From DATHZQ01 sp965216945 (GTDB taxonomy: Bacteria > Actinomycetota > Acidimicrobiia > Spongiisociales > UBA5794): DNA of 64,000 bases. Both the position numbers and the translations under genes were made by a program. The notes beneath the pieces were generated by a model. It had not been told where the DNA came from, ran no database searches, and saw only the letters and a list, made by a program, of their open reading frames with translations. The first letter of the stretch is position 1. The number at the start of each line of letters is the position of its first letter. Of the stretch, positions 61,384 through 64,000 are shown piece by piece. The stretch is taken from contig CBDCGU010000003.1 of the NCBI GenBank assembly GCA_965216945.1, forward strand, positions 992,001 to 1,056,000. Reading direction: 5' to 3'.

Positions 61384-61518
61384 TGCTCGGTTCTCACGGA
61401 CCTCCGTCCGGCGCCCCGCGCAGACGGTGGCGGTGGGTCTTCCCGAGCCGCCAGTGGGCTGCGTCGTCTCGCACGCGATCAGGTGCGCGGGCGACTCGAT
61501 ACGGCAATGCGATAGGTC

Positions 61519-61680
61519 ATCTCGGCGTTCTACGGAGGCCCGGTGCTGTTGGTCTACAGCGCCGTGGCGTCGGCTCGTCCAGGATCGTGGTGGAGCCAGC
61601 ATCGTGGGCCGCGGTCCACCGACCGATGAGCTTCGGTCGCCGTACACCCACGTTCGAGGTGCGCTTGACACGGGCACGAT
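61519..61680 (+). repeat. ~162-bp duplication, copy B2
   Basis: About 95% identical to 58469-58631. No gene remains within it; the membrane-protein end is preserved in frame only in part. Confidence 0.85.
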
Positions 61681-61746
61681 GACGCCACGCCCACTCTACG
61701 AGGCGAAGACCCACGTCGATCGCACATCCCCTCCCGGATCGGTCGG

Positions 61747-62085
61747 TCAGTGGTTGAGCAACGTCTTGATGACGGTGGTGACCTGGTTGCTGATGTCTGG
61801 TCCTACGGAGCCGAGGCGATGGACGAGCCGGTTCCGGTTGATCGACCGGACCAGCTCGCATTGGATGTAGCTGGCGGTGTCGAGACCGGTGTCGGCGCCT
61901 GCCTCGACCTCGACGTGGAGCGAGAGGCCGCGCCGGGCCGTGGTGAGCGGGGCGACGATCACGAAGGGGAATCCGGGACCGAATGTGTCGGGAGGGCCAA
62001 GGATCAGTGCCGGACGGTGTGCGGCGGGTTCACCCGGATAGGGATCGCCGAAGTCGACCAGCCACAGATCGTCAACCGATGCCAT
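61747..62085 (-). CDS. mazF: MazF/PemK-family toxin
   Basis: A 112-residue SH3-like toxin: L-W-L-V-D-F-G-D-P-Y-P-G-E-P-A-A-H-R-P-A-L-I-L-G-P, then F-P-F-V-I-V-A-P-L-T-T-A-R and Y-I-Q-C-E-L-V-R-S-I. The full family pattern is present and unbroken. The ATG at 62085 lies inside the antitoxin gene (14-bp overlap). Confidence 0.9.
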   Translation of the reverse strand: MASVDDLWLVDFGDPYPGEPAAHRPALILGPPDTFGPGFPFVIVAPLTTARRGLSLHVEVEAGADTGLDTASYIQCELVRSINRNRLVHRLGSVGPDISNQVTTVIKTLLNH

Positions 62086-62308
62086 CGGGCACCGACGTGT
62101 CATCCGCCTCGGCGAGGTAGGCCTGCCAAGCTCGTGGGTCCTTCCGAAGTTCGACAAGCTCGGCGGCCACCTGGTGGGCGAAGCGTTGCCGTCGGAGGGC
62201 TTCGGCGGCGTCGCGAACTGTTTCGATGAGCGATGCGCCGGTCGCTTGGCTCAGGGCGAGGAGGCGGGCGTGGGTGTCGGTGTCCACACGAATGGTTGTC
62301 GTACCCAT
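62072..62308 (-). CDS. mazE: MazE-like ribbon-helix-helix antitoxin
   Basis: A 78-residue protein: T-T-I-R-V-D-T-D-T-H-A-R-L-L-A-L-S-Q-A-T-G-A-S-L-I-E-T-V-R is a ribbon-helix-helix fold; the C-terminal tail (A-Y-L-A-E-A-D-D-T-S) is acidic, as expected of a toxin-binding region. First gene of the pair with mazF. Confidence 0.88.
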   Translation of the reverse strand: MGTTTIRVDTDTHARLLALSQATGASLIETVRDAAEALRRQRFAHQVAAELVELRKDPRAWQAYLAEADDTSVPDGIG

Positions 62309-62315
62309 AGCGGCA

Positions 62316-62345
62316 GTCTACATAATGCATGCGTCATGTCTACAT
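62316..62345. promoter_or_regulatory. Direct repeat GTCTACAT x2 upstream of mazE
   Basis: GTCTACAT at 62316-62323 and 62338-62345, 22 bp apart, just upstream of the mazE start on the minus strand. Consistent with a ribbon-helix-helix operator with two sites on one face of the helix. Confidence 0.4.
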
Positions 62346-62509
62346 CCTCGATTGCTCCCCTCGTGCGCCCACGCCAATCACCAGGTTCACGGACGCACAT
62401 CAAGTGTGCTCGACATCTGCACGTCGAGGATCGGCGCGGTCGGTTTGCGGGGAGGCGCCAGCGACTCATGATGCAGCCGGGGGGCACCGGGGCCCCGTAG
62501 GCTTCCTCG

Positions 62510-63034
62510 ATGGACCCCGCTGCCAGGCCGTTGCTGTTCCTGGATGTCGACGGTGTGCTTGCGCTGTCGGTCGGGAGTGGTGCGCCAGATGGCTTCGTGC
62601 CCTACACCGTGACGGCGTCAACGGGGCAAGAGCACCGCGTGTGGCTGAACCCGCGCCACGGAACGTGGCTCAACGAGCTGGGCGAGCATTTCGAGATCGT
62701 ATGGGCCACGGGCTGGGAGAACGATGCGCCGCGACTTCTCGGGCCACTCCTCGGACTCGCACCCATGAGGGCCATCGTCTTCACAGAGCGGCCTCGAGTC
62801 GGCGTTCGGTTGAGGAAGCTCCCGGATGTCGCCGACTTCGCCGGCGACGCCTCGGCCGCGTGGGTCGACGACGATCTCGATGCGGAGATGGTTCGCTGGG
62901 CTGATCAGCGCAACGCACCGACGCTGCTCGTCGAACCCGACAGCGCTCATGGCCTCACCCGGGACCACGTCCGGCAACTCATCAGATTCAGCGAGGACGT
63001 AGCCGGAACGGGAGACCGATCGGACCCGACTTGA
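62510..63034 (+). CDS. HAD-superfamily phosphatase-like protein
   Basis: A 174-residue protein. The HAD loop L-F-L-D12-V-D14-G-V-L is intact, followed by A-T-G-W-E-N (motif II), a Lys (R-K-L-P-D) and W-V-D-D-D-L-D (acidic motif IV). Similar to small HAD proteins beside RNA-repair or mobile genes. Substrate unknown. Confidence 0.85.
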   Translation: MDPAARPLLFLDVDGVLALSVGSGAPDGFVPYTVTASTGQEHRVWLNPRHGTWLNELGEHFEIVWATGWENDAPRLLGPLLGLAPMRAIVFTERPRVGVRLRKLPDVADFAGDASAAWVDDDLDAEMVRWADQRNAPTLLVEPDSAHGLTRDHVRQLIRFSEDVAGTGDRSDPT

Positions 63035-63119
63035 CGATCCCACAGCGATGGCCCGGCCCGACGGGTCACCCGTCGACCAGCTGTGTCGACCAGCGAGGCG
63101 CACAACTGCGGAGCCAGGG

Positions 63120-64000
63120 TCAAGTGCTGTCTCGTACGATCAGCTCGCCGGCGAGGCGCAGCTCTCGCACCGGCTCCTCGTCGTCGGCGATGCGAGAGAG
63201 AAGCAGCTCGACCGTGGCTTCAGCGAGTTGGCTGATGGGCTGCCGGATGGTGGTGAGCGGCGGAAGAGTGACTGACGAGAACGGAAGGTCGTCGAAGCCG
63301 GTAACGGCCAGGTCCTGTGGAACCCCGACGCCTTGTTCGTGGGCCCACTTGAGCAGGCCGTAAGCGATGAGGTCGTTTGCGCACACAACGGCCGTGGCAC
63401 TGCCGTGCCCGCGAGCAATCTGGCCCGCGGCTTCATATCCCCATTCCATCGAGAATGCGTCCAGGAGGATGTCGCAGCGATCGCGTTCTGGAACGGCGTT
63501 GAGAAAGCCTTCGAGCCTGCCGTAGAGAGGCGTGCGGGTGGGCTCGGCCCCCACGAACGCAAATCGCCGATGCCCTCGTTGACGGAGATGATCGATGAGG
63601 AGCCGCACTCCGGCAGTATGGTCCAGTCCGACACGGTCGATGCGGTCTCCAGCATCGCGGAGACCGAGCTGGACCGTGGGAACACCGGTGCTACGAATGG
63701 CATCGATGCTGTGCTCGCCGGCGGCTGGGATGACGATGAGTCCGTCGACGCGCCGGTCAACCAGAGAGGCGATCCGCTCGGCTTCGAGTTCCGGATCCTC
63801 GCGGCTGTCGGCGATGATCAGTTCGACATCGCTCGAGGAGAGCTGACGTTCGAGGTTCTCGACCAAGATCGAGAAATAGGGGTTTGCGATCCTGGGAACG
63901 ACGATGCCGAGCATCCTCGTGGACTGGGTACGCAGAGCAGCGGCAACTGCGTTGTATCGATAGCCAAGGCGCTCAGCTGCTGCACGCACCGCGGCAGCGG
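63120..64000 (-). CDS. LacI-family transcriptional regulator, 5' end outside the window
   Basis: About 290 residues are visible. They begin in the second half of the helix-turn-helix (A-A-A-E-R-L-G-Y-R-Y-N-A-V-A-A-A-L-R-T-Q), then the ligand domain: G-I-V-V-P-R-I-A-N-P-Y-F-S, D-G-L-I-V-I-P-A, and V-V-C-A-N-D-L-I-A-Y-G-L with C-terminal L-T-T-I-R-Q-P-I. Typical of sugar-responsive LacI/GalR proteins. The first ~20-30 residues lie beyond position 64000. Confidence 0.92.
   Translation of the reverse strand, partial: AAAVRAAAERLGYRYNAVAAALRTQSTRMLGIVVPRIANPYFSILVENLERQLSSSDVELIIADSREDPELEAERIASLVDRRVDGLIVIPAAGEHSIDAIRSTGVPTVQLGLRDAGDRIDRVGLDHTAGVRLLIDHLRQRGHRRFAFVGAEPTRTPLYGRLEGFLNAVPERDRCDILLDAFSMEWGYEAAGQIARGHGSATAVVCANDLIAYGLLKWAHEQGVGVPQDLAVTGFDDLPFSSVTLPPLTTIRQPISQLAEATVELLLSRIADDEEPVRELRLAGELIVRDST

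Noticed and set aside
62370..62420. A possible sixth repeat copy between mazE and the HAD gene
   Set aside because: ACGCACATC and a few positions agree, but the block order is not kept over the full length.

Overview
The window is high-GC DNA with dense gene packing, many GTG/TTG starts and many 4-bp ATGA/GTGA overlaps. F420-type enzymes (LLM oxidoreductase, PPOX-class protein, Ddn-like protein), a DUF3039 protein, an Eis-like acetyltransferase and a BTAD/NB-ARC (AfsR-like) regulator point to an actinomycete-type bacterium (Actinomycetota). An uncultured or Acidimicrobiia-like lineage is a guess; no rRNA gene is present to settle it.

Region 1 (1-8.6 kb): a minus-strand TldD/TldE operon ending in a DUF2007-like protein, an acyl-CoA-binding protein and the start of an SRPBCC protein; a zinc-ribbon NUDIX hydrolase; and a redox cluster in which a TetR regulator sits between two CDGSH iron-sulfur genes, one of them a six-domain fusion (CDGSH, divergent 4Fe-4S, CDGSH, Usp, Usp, Rieske). 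Region 2 (8.7-20.9 kb): a plus-strand catabolic run (carotenoid-cleavage-type dioxygenase behind a perfect palindrome, two thiolases, acetyltransferase, PPOX, LLM oxidoreductase, L-2-hydroxyglutarate oxidase), a convergent glycerate kinase, and a mutarotase-like/xylulokinase pair closed by a strong terminator.

Region 3 (20.9-43.3 kb): a two-component system with a secreted repeat protein, two alpha/beta hydrolases, a MacAB-like efflux operon, an AfsR-like regulator with matching 11-bp-phased direct repeats upstream of itself and of a distant secreted-protein/methyltransferase pair, a polar amino acid ABC transporter with a membrane-tethered binding protein, and housekeeping enzymes. Two aldo/keto reductase relics lie here. 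Region 4 (43.3-50.3 kb): sulfur and central carbon metabolism. A SAM-I riboswitch is followed by a cysteine-rich leader peptide and a nested hairpin, then OsmC, a tiny membrane protein, MetY, a CoA-binding protein and a Ddn-like protein; further on are Gnd and Zwf.

Region 5 (51.4-63 kb): a decayed accessory zone. VapBC, MazEF-like and RelE-like modules (mostly broken) alternate with diverged ~60-bp repeats, giving a cassette-like layout. A 368-bp vapC segment and a ~163-bp segment are duplicated, a tRNA-Arg-like 3' end lies at 57.3 kb, and methyltransferases, an ECF sigma/anti-sigma pair, a LuxR regulator and an intact MazEF-like pair are interspersed. The window ends inside a LacI-family regulator. 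The best candidates for something new are the repeat-separated toxin-antitoxin array, the riboswitch plus Cys-leader architecture, and the multi-iron-sulfur/Usp fusion.
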